A stretch of 64,000 nucleotides of DNA from Staphylococcus simiae (GTDB lineage: Bacteria; Bacillota; Bacilli; Staphylococcales; Staphylococcaceae), in NCBI RefSeq assembly GCF_017357005.1, contig NZ_CP071589.1, positions 868,001-932,000 on the forward strand, in the 5' to 3' direction. Positions 31,378-40,459 of the stretch are shown piece after piece (position 1 is the first letter of the stretch; the number at the start of each line of letters is the position of its first letter). A program made the translations under genes and the position numbers. The notes under the pieces were generated by a model that saw only the letters and a list, made by a program, of their open reading frames with translations, did not search any database and was not told where the DNA came from.

Positions 31378-31526
31378 GTACCCATTAGAATGAAGGTCTA
31401 GATTATACATTTTTTATACATTTTATTATTCAAAAACAATTGTGCTCCATTAATATAAAATAAACCACAAAAAGATTTATGAGCACTGATTGATTTCTTT
31501 ATAAAACAATGAAATTAAATAATAAG

Positions 31527-31614
31527 AAGCCCACGATACTGAAGTGAACCCCAAAAGTTAGATTTTAGGTCTAACTTTTGGGGTTCACTTCATACAACTA
31601 AGTACCGTGGGCTT
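31527..31614 (-). terminator. Terminator of the spxH operon, interrupted by an inner palindrome
   Basis: Outer arms AAGCCCACGATACT (31527-31540) and AGTACCGTGGGCTT (31601-31614) pair with one mismatch. On the minus strand, the transcription direction of spxH (stop at 31625), they are followed by CTTATTATTT. The loop is filled by a separate 53-base palindrome. Confidence 0.65.
31540..31592. repeat. Perfect 23-base palindrome, possible back-to-back insertion-sequence ends
   Basis: TGAAGTGAACCCC...AGTTAGA (31540-31562) is followed after 7 bases by its exact reverse complement (31570-31592). The arm resembles terminal inverted repeats of IS3/IS150-type elements (CCCCAAAAGTTAGA), as though two ends remained after loss of the interior. 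It also extends the spxH terminator into a very long hairpin. Assignment to an IS family is from memory and uncertain. Confidence 0.55.
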
Positions 31615-31624
31615 TATTCAATAT

Positions 31625-32437
31625 TTAAAAACATTTTGTATTAATTTTAGGCATTTTTGATTTCCAAAAATCTCCATCTGGATATTTTAATTTTTCGATT
31701 TTTTGTTGCAATACTAATTTTTTAAGTTCTTTATTGAGTAATTTCTCCGGCCACTCATAAATAGTCAATAATTCTTCCATAGTAACTAATTGTTGTTGTT
31801 GAATATATGTTTCTAATTTTGGTGGCAATTTCTTTTCGATAGGAGAACCCATTAATTCATTAATAATATACGTATATATATGATAAGGGTACAAACCTTC
31901 AACTTTTAATCCTTCTTCATGAACATCCTCACTAAAAAATACTAAAGATGGTGCTTGTTCAATTTCCATTTCACGTGCAATATGCAAATCTATTTTGAGA
32001 CTCTCAGTTAATTTACTCTTTTGTAAATCTTCATTAAAAACGTTTATATCGATACCAGCATTTTTAATACAGTCACATATCATATTTTCAGTTATTATGT
32101 CACGTTTAGGAATAATTTCATTTTGCATTAAATGAATGAAACGCTCAGCTTTTAAACGCCCTTGAAGTTCAGCTGCTTTATATGCTAGGGCAATATTATC
32201 AAAATCTGAAGTGCTTTGTGCTTGGCATTTTGTTAATACCTTTATTGAAGGATTCAATATATGTCTAATACGAATATATTGATTATATTCAATTCTTAGC
32301 TTTGATAAGATTGCAGATAATTTAAAACAGTCTGGGCTAAAAGGATCAAAAAATGAATAAATTTCAATTTTACTTACAGGTGATAGATCAACATCTTCAC
32401 GACTCTTATTTTCCATTATTCTTAATTCTTCAGTCAT
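31625..32437 (-). CDS. spxH: SpxH (YjbH), adaptor for ClpXP degradation of Spx
   Basis: DsbA/FrnE-like thioredoxin-fold protein that delivers Spx to ClpXP and so keeps Spx low without stress; its loss alters oxacillin and disulfide-stress tolerance in S. aureus. 270 residues. The redox position reads FSPDCF near 33-38, with only one Cys rather than CxxC, so an adaptor role fits better than an oxidoreductase one. Additional cysteines occur at KCQ near 70 and CDC near 123-125. AGGTGAAAAGGC precedes the ATG at 32437; a second in-frame ATG eight codons later has no better site. It is downstream of the truncated-haemoglobin gene (22-base gap), probably one transcript. Confidence 0.93.
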   Translation of the reverse strand: MTEELRIMENKSREDVDLSPVSKIEIYSFFDPFSPDCFKLSAILSKLRIEYNQYIRIRHILNPSIKVLTKCQAQSTSDFDNIALAYKAAELQGRLKAERFIHLMQNEIIPKRDIITENMICDCIKNAGIDINVFNEDLQKSKLTESLKIDLHIAREMEIEQAPSLVFFSEDVHEEGLKVEGLYPYHIYTYIINELMGSPIEKKLPPKLETYIQQQQLVTMEELLTIYEWPEKLLNKELKKLVLQQKIEKLKYPDGDFWKSKMPKINTKCF

Positions 32438-32459
32438 GCCTTTTCACCTACAATTAATT

Positions 32460-32825
32460 TTAGGAATTTACCATATGATTTGCTGTTAATCTTAATCTTT
32501 CGAATAGATAATCTCCCACGCCTAAAGGGAAATTAGCTTCAGTTATTGCTTGATGCATATTTTCTAACCATGCATCACGTTCATATTCGGTAATTATAAA
32601 TTCCATGTGTCTTTTTTTTAGCATCGGATGGCCGTGCTCTGCTGTATACAATTTTGGTCCACCTAAAAATTGGGTCAAAAATTGCTTTTGCTTGCGACTT
32701 GTTTCCGCAAAATCGCCTGGGAATAAATGATTTATTCTATCATCTTGTTCAACCAGTCTATAAAAATGGTCGATCATCTTATATAATGCATCTTTACCAA
32801 TAATGTCATATGGTGTTTCTGTCAT
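32460..32825 (-). CDS. Group II truncated haemoglobin (YjbI-like)
   Basis: 121-residue globin of the trHbO type. Conserved landmarks are YDIIG at the start, FLTQFLGGPKLYTAEHGHPMLKKRH near 48-72 including the region of the proximal histidine, and the W in DAWLENM near 85. AGGTGAGTTT precedes the ATG. It is paired with spxH as in B. subtilis yjbI-yjbH; in staphylococci the pair has been linked to oxidative and nitrosative stress. Ligand and partner are not visible from sequence. Confidence 0.92.
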   Translation of the reverse strand: MTETPYDIIGKDALYKMIDHFYRLVEQDDRINHLFPGDFAETSRKQKQFLTQFLGGPKLYTAEHGHPMLKKRHMEFIITEYERDAWLENMHQAITEANFPLGVGDYLFERLRLTANHMVNS

Positions 32826-32965
32826 AAACTCACCTAATTTATCATTAATTCTTGTTAACGGAGACTAAACAATCTACCGTATATAGACTTACTTTTAAGT
32901 CATTAAATATATATCTAATATAACATGAATTTATACTTTTGAAAGAAATATGCATATTTGTCTAT

Positions 32966-33559
32966 TTACAATATATTGTTTGAAAGTTTTTCTTTTTGCA
33001 TAAAAAATCGTTGTACTTTATTTAATGGCGGTTGATGTTGAATATCAAATTGATGTAATAATTTTTGAAATTTAACTAGTCCAGTATCATAGTCACTAAC
33101 TTCAAATTCAAGCTCATAGTCAGTCATTCCTAAATATTCACTTTTGTCTAAGACAAGTAAGTCACCATCATAAGCTACTTCCATTCGATAAGTTGTTAAT
33201 GCACCTAAGATAATAAGTGAGTCATTATTAATACCAAATGTTTCGGTAATAATTTGGTAAATATCTGTTGGTAATTCGTTCAATTTAATTTCTTTATCAA
33301 GCTCTGGTTCGATAGTTACTTTATGATTATATTCGGTTAAACCAGTAGATGCGGGTACTTTTAAAGTCATTTCGTAACATTGATCTTTCACCCTTATACG
33401 TAATGCTGAGCGATGTGATTTCAGTTTAAAGTCAGGTGTATCAATATAATAATTAACTTGTTTGAATAAGTGAGCATTACTAAAAAAATGTTGTTTTATT
33501 TGTGAATAAAGTTGCTGAGTCAAAATTTGTTTGAATTCAATTTCGTGATTGATTGCCAT
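32966..33559 (-). CDS. CYTH-domain protein (YjbK-like triphosphatase family)
   Basis: 197-residue CYTH/triphosphate-tunnel protein. The family's ExExK signature is HEIEFKQ near 4-10, followed by alternating charged strand motifs (RIRVKDQ, EMTLKVP, VTIEPEL, EVAYDGDLLVLDKSEY, DYELEFEV). Members hydrolyse triphosphates or bind nucleotides. The B. subtilis neighbour arrangement with yjbL and the alarmone synthetase yjbM is the same, suggesting a role near (p)ppGpp metabolism, which is inference. Three codons upstream another ATG (33568) lies only one base from GAGGTG, too close; 33559 gives the conserved MAINHEIEFK start. Confidence 0.88.
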   Translation of the reverse strand: MAINHEIEFKQILTQQLYSQIKQHFFSNAHLFKQVNYYIDTPDFKLKSHRSALRIRVKDQCYEMTLKVPASTGLTEYNHKVTIEPELDKEIKLNELPTDIYQIITETFGINNDSLIILGALTTYRMEVAYDGDLLVLDKSEYLGMTDYELEFEVSDYDTGLVKFQKLLHQFDIQHQPPLNKVQRFFMQKEKLSNNIL

Positions 33560-33738
33560 ATCGTACATACACCTCAAATATTAAATGAATAATTAACCAT
33601 ATTATGAATGACATTTGGAAAATTTAAAAGTAATAACAGTTAAAGAAAATACCTATTTTTCGATAATGAAAATAGGGTCTCAAAGTGTTTTGTAGAATTG
33701 AATTATGTTAAAATATTATGGAATAAGGAGGAACAAGC

Positions 33739-34086
33739 ATGCGTATTTATATCAATGAAATTAAAGTAAAAGAAGATGGACTTTATTGTTATTCAGAAGA
33801 CTCAATCACAGGTCTGAAAGAAGTAGGGCAAATGCTTGTTGATAGTGATAATTATGCTTTTGCATATACATTAGATGACGGCAAAGCATATTCATACCTA
33901 ATTTTTGTTCAAGAAACCTGGACCATGCTTCATGAAAACATGACGAAGAAAATAATGATTAATGATGAATTGGAATTAACAGAATTTCATCATGAATTAA
34001 ATTATATTTTAGATAATATTAAAGGTAATAATAATTACGGTAAAGAATTTGTTGCTACTGTTGAAGATATCTTCAACATTGAATGA
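33739..34086 (+). CDS. UPF0738 family protein (YjbL-like)
   Basis: 115-residue soluble acidic protein of the UPF0738 family; function unknown. It starts [19 protein letters not shown] and shows no membrane segment or catalytic motif I can name. AAGGAGGAACAAGC precedes the ATG. It leads the set UPF0738-relQ-nadK-rlu, with 16 bases to relQ, an order conserved in Bacillus (yjbL-yjbM-ppnK-yjbO). Confidence 0.85.
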   Translation: MRIYINEIKVKEDGLYCYSEDSITGLKEVGQMLVDSDNYAFAYTLDDGKAYSYLIFVQETWTMLHENMTKKIMINDELELTEFHHELNYILDNIKGNNNYGKEFVATVEDIFNIE

Positions 34087-34102
34087 AGTGGGGTGAATCA
34101 CT

Positions 34103-34738
34103 ATGAATCAATGGGATCAATTCCTAACACCGTATAAACAAGCGGTAAATGAATTGAAAATTAAACTTAAAGGTTTACGTAAACAATATGAAATAGGCGA
34201 ATATGCATCTCCAATTGAGTTTGTCACAGGTCGTGTTAAACCTATTTCAAGTATTATCGATAAGGCGAATAAACGACAAATACCTTTTGATCGTTTACGT
34301 GAAGAAATGTATGACATAGCAGGTTTAAGAATTATGTGTCAATTTGTAGAAGATATTGATGTGGTTGTTAATATTTTGAAACAACGTAAAGATTTCAAAG
34401 TAGTGGAAGAACGTGACTATATTAGAAATACGAAACAAAGTGGTTATCGTTCATATCATGTCATCATTGAATATCCGATTGAAACTTTAAATGGTCAAAA
34501 AGTAATATTAGCAGAAATTCAAATTCGTACCCTAGCGATGAATTTTTGGGCTACGATTGAACATACACTACGTTATAAATATGATGGTGATTATCCTGAT
34601 GAAATTCAGCATCGTTTGGAACGTGCAGCCGAAGCTGCATACTTATTAGATGAAGAAATGTCAGAAATCAAAGATGAAATTCAAGAAGCACAAAAATATT
34701 ACAGTCAAAAACGTGCTAAAAAACACGAAAATGATTAA
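34103..34738 (+). CDS. relQ: RelQ small alarmone synthetase
   Basis: Single-domain (p)ppGpp synthetase with no hydrolase domain, 211 residues. RelA/SpoT synthetase motifs are clear: YDIAGLRIMCQF near 70-81, RNTKQSGYRSYHVIIEYP near 109-126 (GTP-binding Tyr), and AEIQIRTLAMNFWATIEH near 139-156. In S. aureus RelQ and RelP answer cell-wall stress. GTGGGGTGAATCACT precedes the ATG. It is followed by nadK after 15 bases. Confidence 0.96.
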   Translation: MNQWDQFLTPYKQAVNELKIKLKGLRKQYEIGEYASPIEFVTGRVKPISSIIDKANKRQIPFDRLREEMYDIAGLRIMCQFVEDIDVVVNILKQRKDFKVVEERDYIRNTKQSGYRSYHVIIEYPIETLNGQKVILAEIQIRTLAMNFWATIEHTLRYKYDGDYPDEIQHRLERAAEAAYLLDEEMSEIKDEIQEAQKYYSQKRAKKHEND

Positions 34739-34753
34739 TGAGGTGTAAAAATC

Positions 34754-35563
34754 ATGCGCTATACAATTTTAACTAAAGGTGATTCTAAATCTAATGCCTT
34801 AAAGCATAAAATGATTAATTATATGAAAGACTTCCGCATGATTGAAGACAGTGAAAATCCAGAAATTGTCATTTCGGTTGGTGGAGATGGCACATTACTT
34901 CAAGCCTTTCATCAATATAGTCATATGTTATCAAGTGTAGCTTTTGTAGGTGTACATACTGGTCATTTAGGATTTTATGCTGATTGGCTGCCGCATGAAG
35001 TTGAAAAATTAATCATTGAAATTAATAATTCGGAATTTCAAGTGATTGAATATCCATTATTAGAAATAATAGTACGCTATAATGATAATGGCTATGAAAC
35101 AAGATACTTGGCTCTAAATGAAGCTACAATGAAAACTGAAAATGGCTCTACATTAGTAGTTGATGTTAATTTAAGAGGTAAACATTTTGAACGCTTTAGA
35201 GGAGATGGTCTATGTATTTCTACACCATCTGGTTCAACTGCTTATAATAAAGCCTTGGGTGGTGCTTTAATTCATCCTTCGCTAGAGGCAATGCAAATTA
35301 CTGAAATTGCCTCTATTAATAATCGTGTCTTTAGAACAGTTGGATCACCTTTAGTTTTACCTAAACATCATACATGTTTAATATCACCAGTCAATCACGA
35401 TACTATTAGAATGACGATTGATCATGTAAGTATCAAACATAAAAATGTTAACTCAATACAATATCGTGTAGCTAATGAAAAAGTTAGATTTGCACGTTTT
35501 AAACCATTCCCATTCTGGAAAAGAGTACATGATTCATTCATTTCAAGTGATGATGATAGATGA
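34754..35563 (+). CDS. nadK: NAD kinase
   Basis: Phosphorylates NAD to NADP. 269 residues, typical. The GGDGT motif [12 protein letters not shown] is near 41-52, the NAD-binding NE motif is LALNEATMK near 118-126, and the [17 protein letters not shown] segment is near 158-174. GAGGTGTAAAAATC precedes the ATG. The stop overlaps the start of the pseudouridine synthase gene by four bases. Confidence 0.96.
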   Translation: MRYTILTKGDSKSNALKHKMINYMKDFRMIEDSENPEIVISVGGDGTLLQAFHQYSHMLSSVAFVGVHTGHLGFYADWLPHEVEKLIIEINNSEFQVIEYPLLEIIVRYNDNGYETRYLALNEATMKTENGSTLVVDVNLRGKHFERFRGDGLCISTPSGSTAYNKALGGALIHPSLEAMQITEIASINNRVFRTVGSPLVLPKHHTCLISPVNHDTIRMTIDHVSIKHKNVNSIQYRVANEKVRFARFKPFPFWKRVHDSFISSDDDR

Positions 35564-36414
35564 TTTTCACACATGAAATAACACACCCAGAACTGTTAAA
35601 AGAATGGTTAAAAAGACATCAATTTTCTAAAAAGACTGTGAGCGCCATCAAACAAAATGGCGCTTTAATTATTAATGGACAACCAGTTACTGTTAGAAAA
35701 ATGCTTTGTCCTCAAGATATTTTACAAATTCATTTGCCTAAAGAACAGCCAAGTAGTAATTTACAACCTTATAATAAGCAATTAGATATCTGTTATGAAG
35801 ATCCGTACGTATTAGTTGTTAGAAAATATCAACAACAAAACTGTACGCCCTCAAGAGAACACCCACATTATAGTTTGATAGAACAAGTACTGAGTTATTG
35901 TCGCAACAAAGGTGAAGATATTAATCCACATATTGTTACACGTTTAGATAGAGATACAGAAGGATTAGTCATATTTGCTAAATATGGTCATATTCATCAC
36001 TTATTTTCTACAGTGACATTACAAAAGACTTATATTGCGTTAGTTAACGGTCAAACTGATAGTAGTGGCGTAATAGAAGCAAATATCAAACGCTCTCCAA
36101 ATAGTATTATTACGAGAGAAGTAGCCCAAGAAGGTAAATACGCAAAGACATCTTATAAGACATTAGCACACAATCATCATTACAGTATTTGTCAAATTCA
36201 CCTACATACTGGACGAACACATCAAATTAGAGTGCATTTTAAACATATAGGTCATCCAATTGTTGGAGATGATTTATATGGAGGTACGCATCCAACAATA
36301 CAAGGACAGACGTTACAATGTTCTGGAATTTTATTTGATCATCCTATTGAAAAAAAACAAATTTCGATTACTATTGACTATAAGCAAATTTTAAAGTTGT
36401 TTAGAAATATATAA
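35560..36414 (+). CDS. RluD-like pseudouridine synthase (YjbO type)
   Basis: 284-residue RluA/RluD-family pseudouridine synthase acting on rRNA or tRNA. An N-terminal S4-like region (about 1-65) precedes the catalytic domain, whose motif II is [12 protein letters not shown] near 129-140 with the catalytic Asp. Motif III is [22 protein letters not shown] near 217-238. The ATG lies inside the nadK stop region (overlap ATGA). Exact target bases are not predictable. Confidence 0.93.
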   Translation: MIFTHEITHPELLKEWLKRHQFSKKTVSAIKQNGALIINGQPVTVRKMLCPQDILQIHLPKEQPSSNLQPYNKQLDICYEDPYVLVVRKYQQQNCTPSREHPHYSLIEQVLSYCRNKGEDINPHIVTRLDRDTEGLVIFAKYGHIHHLFSTVTLQKTYIALVNGQTDSSGVIEANIKRSPNSIITREVAQEGKYAKTSYKTLAHNHHYSICQIHLHTGRTHQIRVHFKHIGHPIVGDDLYGGTHPTIQGQTLQCSGILFDHPIEKKQISITIDYKQILKLFRNI

Positions 36415-36433
36415 TAATTATGGAGGTGTAAGC

Positions 36434-37819
36434 ATGCCTATTGACACAGAAAATAGAGAAAGTAGTCAAGAGGAACTATATAACAAAACGTTATTAGACC
36501 AAGAGTTAGACAATAATAATATTGATGAATTTCGTGAAGAATTTTTATCTATGCATACTTATGAACAAAGTGAGTATTTTGAAGATACCACTGAGGAAAA
36601 TAGACAAAAAATATTTCACTTCTTATCACCAGAAGAAGTAGCAGACTTTTTCGATCAATTAGATATCGATGATGAAGAATATGAGCAGTTATTTGATAAA
36701 ATGAATGCTACATATGCTAGTCATATTTTAGAAGCAATGTCATACGATAATGCAGTAGATATTTTAAATGAGTTATCTAAATCTAAAGTAGCTAGTTTAT
36801 TGACATTGATGAATAAAGATGACGCTAATGAAATTAAAGCATTATTACATTATGATGAAGATACTGCCGGCGGTATTATGACTACCGAATATTTATCTTT
36901 AAAAGCACATACACCTGTCAAAGAAGCTTTGATACATGTTAAAGAACAGGCGCCTGATGCTGAAACGATTTATGTTATTTATGTTATTAATGATGAAGAT
37001 AAATTAGTAGGCGTATTATCATTAAGAGATTTAATTGTTGCTGAAAATGATGCTTATATTGAAGATATCATGAGTGAAAGAGTTATCAGTGTTAATGTTG
37101 CTGAAGACCAAGAAAATGTTGCTCAAACAATTAGAGATTATGATTTTATGGCCGTACCAGTTGTTGATTATCAAGATCATTTATTAGGTATTATTACAAT
37201 TGATGACATTTTAGATGTTATGGATGAAGAGGCTAGTGAAGACTACTCTCGTTTAGCCGGTGTATCAGATATCGACTCTACGAATGATTCAGTAGTTAAA
37301 ACAGCAGCCAAACGTTTACCTTGGTTAATTATTTTAACGTTCTTAGGTATGATAACTGCTACTATTTTAGGTAGTTTTGAAGCAACTTTAGAAAAAGTAG
37401 CATTATTAGCGGCATTTATACCAATTATCAGTGGTATGTCTGGTAACTCAGGAACACAATCACTAGCTGTATCAGTTCGTAATATTACTACTGGTGAAAT
37501 TAATGAACAAAGTAAATTTAAGATTGCCTTACGTGAAGCGGGCAGTGGAATTTTATCAGGACTCGTATGTGCTACTATATTATTCACTATTATCGTTGCC
37601 ATATATCATCAACCATTATTAGCACTTATTGTTGGTGGTAGTTTAACTTGTGCCATGACAGTTGGTACATTAGTTGGTTCTATGATTCCATTATTAATGA
37701 ACAAATTAAAAATTGACCCAGCAGTAGCAAGCGGACCATTTATTACAACAATTAATGACATTATTAGTATGTTGATTTACTTCGGTTTAGCAACTTCATT
37801 TATGGCTTATTTAACTTAA
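36434..37819 (+). CDS. mgtE: MgtE magnesium channel/transporter
   Basis: 461-residue MgtE. It has an acidic N domain (about 1-140), two CBS domains (about 145-270) that sense cytosolic magnesium, a plug-type helix near 275-290, and a C-terminal pore with five membrane helices (about 297-460). The signature SGMSGNSGTQ is near 335-344 and GPFITTINDI near 434-443. TGGAGGTGTAAGC precedes the ATG. It is followed by the antiporter gene after 9 bases, so the two cation transporters are probably co-expressed. Confidence 0.96.
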   Translation: MPIDTENRESSQEELYNKTLLDQELDNNNIDEFREEFLSMHTYEQSEYFEDTTEENRQKIFHFLSPEEVADFFDQLDIDDEEYEQLFDKMNATYASHILEAMSYDNAVDILNELSKSKVASLLTLMNKDDANEIKALLHYDEDTAGGIMTTEYLSLKAHTPVKEALIHVKEQAPDAETIYVIYVINDEDKLVGVLSLRDLIVAENDAYIEDIMSERVISVNVAEDQENVAQTIRDYDFMAVPVVDYQDHLLGIITIDDILDVMDEEASEDYSRLAGVSDIDSTNDSVVKTAAKRLPWLIILTFLGMITATILGSFEATLEKVALLAAFIPIISGMSGNSGTQSLAVSVRNITTGEINEQSKFKIALREAGSGILSGLVCATILFTIIVAIYHQPLLALIVGGSLTCAMTVGTLVGSMIPLLMNKLKIDPAVASGPFITTINDIISMLIYFGLATSFMAYLT

Positions 37820-37828
37820 GGAGGAATT

Positions 37829-39673
37829 ATGGAGTTTGTATCTTTAGTTATCGTCGTTGTAGCAGCATTCTTAACTCCAATCATTGTTAATCGATTAAAT
37901 ATTAACTTTTTACCAGTTGTAGTTGCCGAAATATTAATGGGGATTATTATCGGTAATTCGTTTCTCAATTTAGTCGAAAGAGATTCTATTTTAAATATCC
38001 TTTCCACATTAGGTTTTATCTTTTTAATGTTTTTAAGTGGTTTGGAAATTGATTTTAAAGCATTTAAGAAGGATAAAAGAGCAAGACAAGGTCAAGATAG
38101 TGATGAGAAAGAGATGCCAGGTCATTTAACTTTGGCCTTGACTGTCTTTTCCCTGATTATGATTGTTTCTATATTCTTAGCGTATATATTTAAATGGTTA
38201 GGTTTAGTAGATGATGTTTTATTAATGGTCATTATTATTTCTACGATTTCATTAGGGGTTGTTGTACCAACGTTAAAAGAAATGAACATTATGCGTACAA
38301 CGATTGGTCAATTTATTTTACTCGTAGCAGTATTGGCCGATTTAATCACGATGGTCTTACTAACTGTTTATGGCGCAATTAATGGCCAAGGTGGTAGTAC
38401 GATTTGGTTGATTGGCATATTAGTTGTTTTTACAGCGATTTCCTATATATTAGGTGTTCGATTTAAGCAAATGTCATTTTTACAAAAGTTAATGGATGGT
38501 ACAACTCAAATAGGTATTCGTGCTGTATTTGCATTAATTATCCTGTTAGTTGCTTTAGCTGAAGGTGTCGGTGCTGAAAATATTTTAGGCGCATTTTTAG
38601 CAGGTGTAGTAGTATCATTATTAAACCCAGATGAAGAGATGGTAGAGAAGTTGGATTCATTTGGCTATGGTTTCTTTATACCTATATTCTTTATTATGGT
38701 CGGTGTAGATTTGAATATCCCATCATTAATAAAAGAGCCGTCATTATTAATCATCATTCCAATATTAATAATAGCGTTTATTATTTCTAAGCTCATACCA
38801 GTATTATTTATTAGACGATGGTTTGATATGAAGACTACGATTGCTTCAGCTTTTCTATTAACATCAACCTTGTCTTTAGTTATCGCAGCTGCAAAAATTT
38901 CAGAGCGTCTTAATACAATTTCAGCAGAAACTTCAGGAATATTAATTTTGAGTGCAGTGATTACTTGTGTTTTTGTACCCATTATCTTCAAAAAAATGTT
39001 CCCGATTCCTGACGAATTTAATCGTAAAATTGAAGTTAGCTTAATCGGTAAAAATCAGCTAACTATACCAATCGCTCAAAATTTAACATCTCAACTGTAT
39101 GATATTTCTTTATATTATCGTAAAGATTTAAGCGATAATAGACAGCTATCGAATGATATAACAATGATTGAAATCGCTGATTATGAATACGATATTTTAG
39201 ACCGTTTAGGTTTATTTAAACGTGATATCGTAGTTTGTGCTACCAATGACGATGATATTAATCGTAAGGTTGCTAAATTAGCCAAAGAACATCAAGTAGC
39301 TCGTGTCATTTGTCGTTTAGAAAGTACAAGTGATGACAGTGAATTGAAACAATTAGGTGTTGAAATATTTAGTAGTTATCAAAGTAATAAGATATTACTA
39401 AAAGGTTTGATTGAAACACCAAATATGCTTAACTTATTAAGTAATGTAGAAACATCACTTTATGAAATACAAATGCTTAATTATAAATATGAAAATATGC
39501 AATTACGTAACTTCCCATTTGGTGGAGATATTATATTTGTTCGTATTATACGCAATAATGAATCTATAGTGCCACACGGTGATACACAATTAAGATATAG
39601 AGACAGATTAATTGTTACAGGTGCAAAAGAATATGTAGATGAATTAAAACAAGAATTAGAATTCTATTATTAA
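37829..39673 (+). CDS. cpaA: CPA2-family cation/proton antiporter with RCK domain (CpaA)
   Basis: 614 residues. About 12 membrane helices (1-395) form a monovalent cation/proton antiporter. They are followed by an RCK-N (about 405-520; I do not see a clean glycine-rich nucleotide motif) and an RCK-C domain (about 530-614). In S. aureus the gene directly upstream of fabI encodes CpaA, whose RCK-C domain binds c-di-AMP and controls K+ efflux; position and architecture agree. TAAGGAGGAATT precedes the ATG. Confidence 0.93.
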   Translation: MEFVSLVIVVVAAFLTPIIVNRLNINFLPVVVAEILMGIIIGNSFLNLVERDSILNILSTLGFIFLMFLSGLEIDFKAFKKDKRARQGQDSDEKEMPGHLTLALTVFSLIMIVSIFLAYIFKWLGLVDDVLLMVIIISTISLGVVVPTLKEMNIMRTTIGQFILLVAVLADLITMVLLTVYGAINGQGGSTIWLIGILVVFTAISYILGVRFKQMSFLQKLMDGTTQIGIRAVFALIILLVALAEGVGAENILGAFLAGVVVSLLNPDEEMVEKLDSFGYGFFIPIFFIMVGVDLNIPSLIKEPSLLIIIPILIIAFIISKLIPVLFIRRWFDMKTTIASAFLLTSTLSLVIAAAKISERLNTISAETSGILILSAVITCVFVPIIFKKMFPIPDEFNRKIEVSLIGKNQLTIPIAQNLTSQLYDISLYYRKDLSDNRQLSNDITMIEIADYEYDILDRLGLFKRDIVVCATNDDDINRKVAKLAKEHQVARVICRLESTSDDSELKQLGVEIFSSYQSNKILLKGLIETPNMLNLLSNVETSLYEIQMLNYKYENMQLRNFPFGGDIIFVRIIRNNESIVPHGDTQLRYRDRLIVTGAKEYVDELKQELEFYY

Positions 39674-39765
39674 TCAGTGATGACACATTTAATTAAAAAT
39701 ATTTTATAACTATTAAATCAATGATATTGAAGCATCATAGATTGTAAATATGTCCTTAGTTAAAT

Positions 39766-40228
39766 GGCTCTCTTCCAAATTGGACTGATACATAATTATT
39801 TTTTTAAGCCTCACACCCCAGCTTGCACATTATAGTAAAAATTTTATTTTTAAAATTTTTCTATGACGGGTCCCTGCATTGCATGTTAGAGTTTCTGCTA
39901 TCTTGATAGCTAGAAAATCTTATGCAGTTTATTATGAATTAATAAACTGTAAACCTATTTCAGATAACCAGTTTTTCTGTGTTGGGTCCCTTCCTAGGGT
40001 GCTGTCTCAGCCTACCCCAACTTGCACTGTTTGTATAAACTGATTAATCAGTTTATTTGTGTTGGGGCCCCGGTCTTCGACTAGCACTGTTGCCCAACTT
40101 GCATTGCTTGTAGAAACTGTTTCACAGTTTCTCTATGTTGGGTCCCTACCTCAGGAGTCTCGGCTTCAAATTAATTTTCGTTTTAAATTATTCATTTTTT
40201 ATTTATCAGTCCTAAAAAATGGAGAACC
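39766..40228. repeat. STAR-type repeat element with hairpin cassettes, family A copy 1
   Basis: 463 bases between imperfect inverted ends: GG(C/T)TCTC...GGACTGAT on the left and ATCAGTCC...GAGAACC on the right. Inside are about five cassettes that start around CCCCAACTTGCA and end GTTGGGTCCC or GTTGGGGCCC (39874, 39983, 40060, 40137 regions), the STAR signature described for S. aureus. Each encloses its own hairpin, for example AAACTGATTAATCAGTTT and GAAACTGTTTCACAGTTTC. The scaffold between cassettes is shared with 62302-62477. No gene is present; this fills most of the cpaA-fabI gap. Confidence 0.85.
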
Positions 40229-40249
40229 TAAATAGTACAAGTACTGTAA

Positions 40250-40277
40250 AGGAGTCCTAGTCATAGGGCTCTTTTTA
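40250..40277 (+). terminator. Small terminator upstream of fabI
   Basis: GAGTCCTA (40252-40259) pairs with TAGGGCTC (40264-40271), one G-U pair, followed by TTTTTATT. It probably ends cpaA or repeat-derived transcripts before the fabI promoter (TATAAT candidates at about 40329 and 40380). Confidence 0.6.
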
Positions 40278-40459
40278 TTGTTTGTGAAAGTCTAAATGCT
40301 TTATGTTAATTGAATGTTATTAGTTTACTATAATATATAGGTAAAATAACTTTATTAAAATCGATTTTTAATGTTAAAATATAATGACGACAAAAGTAAG
40401 AACTAAAATGGATTAACTACAAATTCATAAATACTTAAAGATTATAAGGAGTTATAAAT

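Noticed and set aside
31440-31500. Hairpin GTGCTC...GAGCAC after rsaE
   Set aside because: Only six base pairs around a loop of more than 30 bases with no T-run. Not a credible terminator.
39766-40228. CRISPR array
   Set aside because: The repeated GTTGGGxCCC motifs are irregularly spaced and each encloses its own self-pairing hairpin, unlike uniform repeats with unrelated spacers. No cas genes are nearby.
40300-40450. FapR operator in front of fabI
   Set aside because: Only a weak partial palindrome (ATTAGT...ACTATAAT). It is not comparable with the fabH site.
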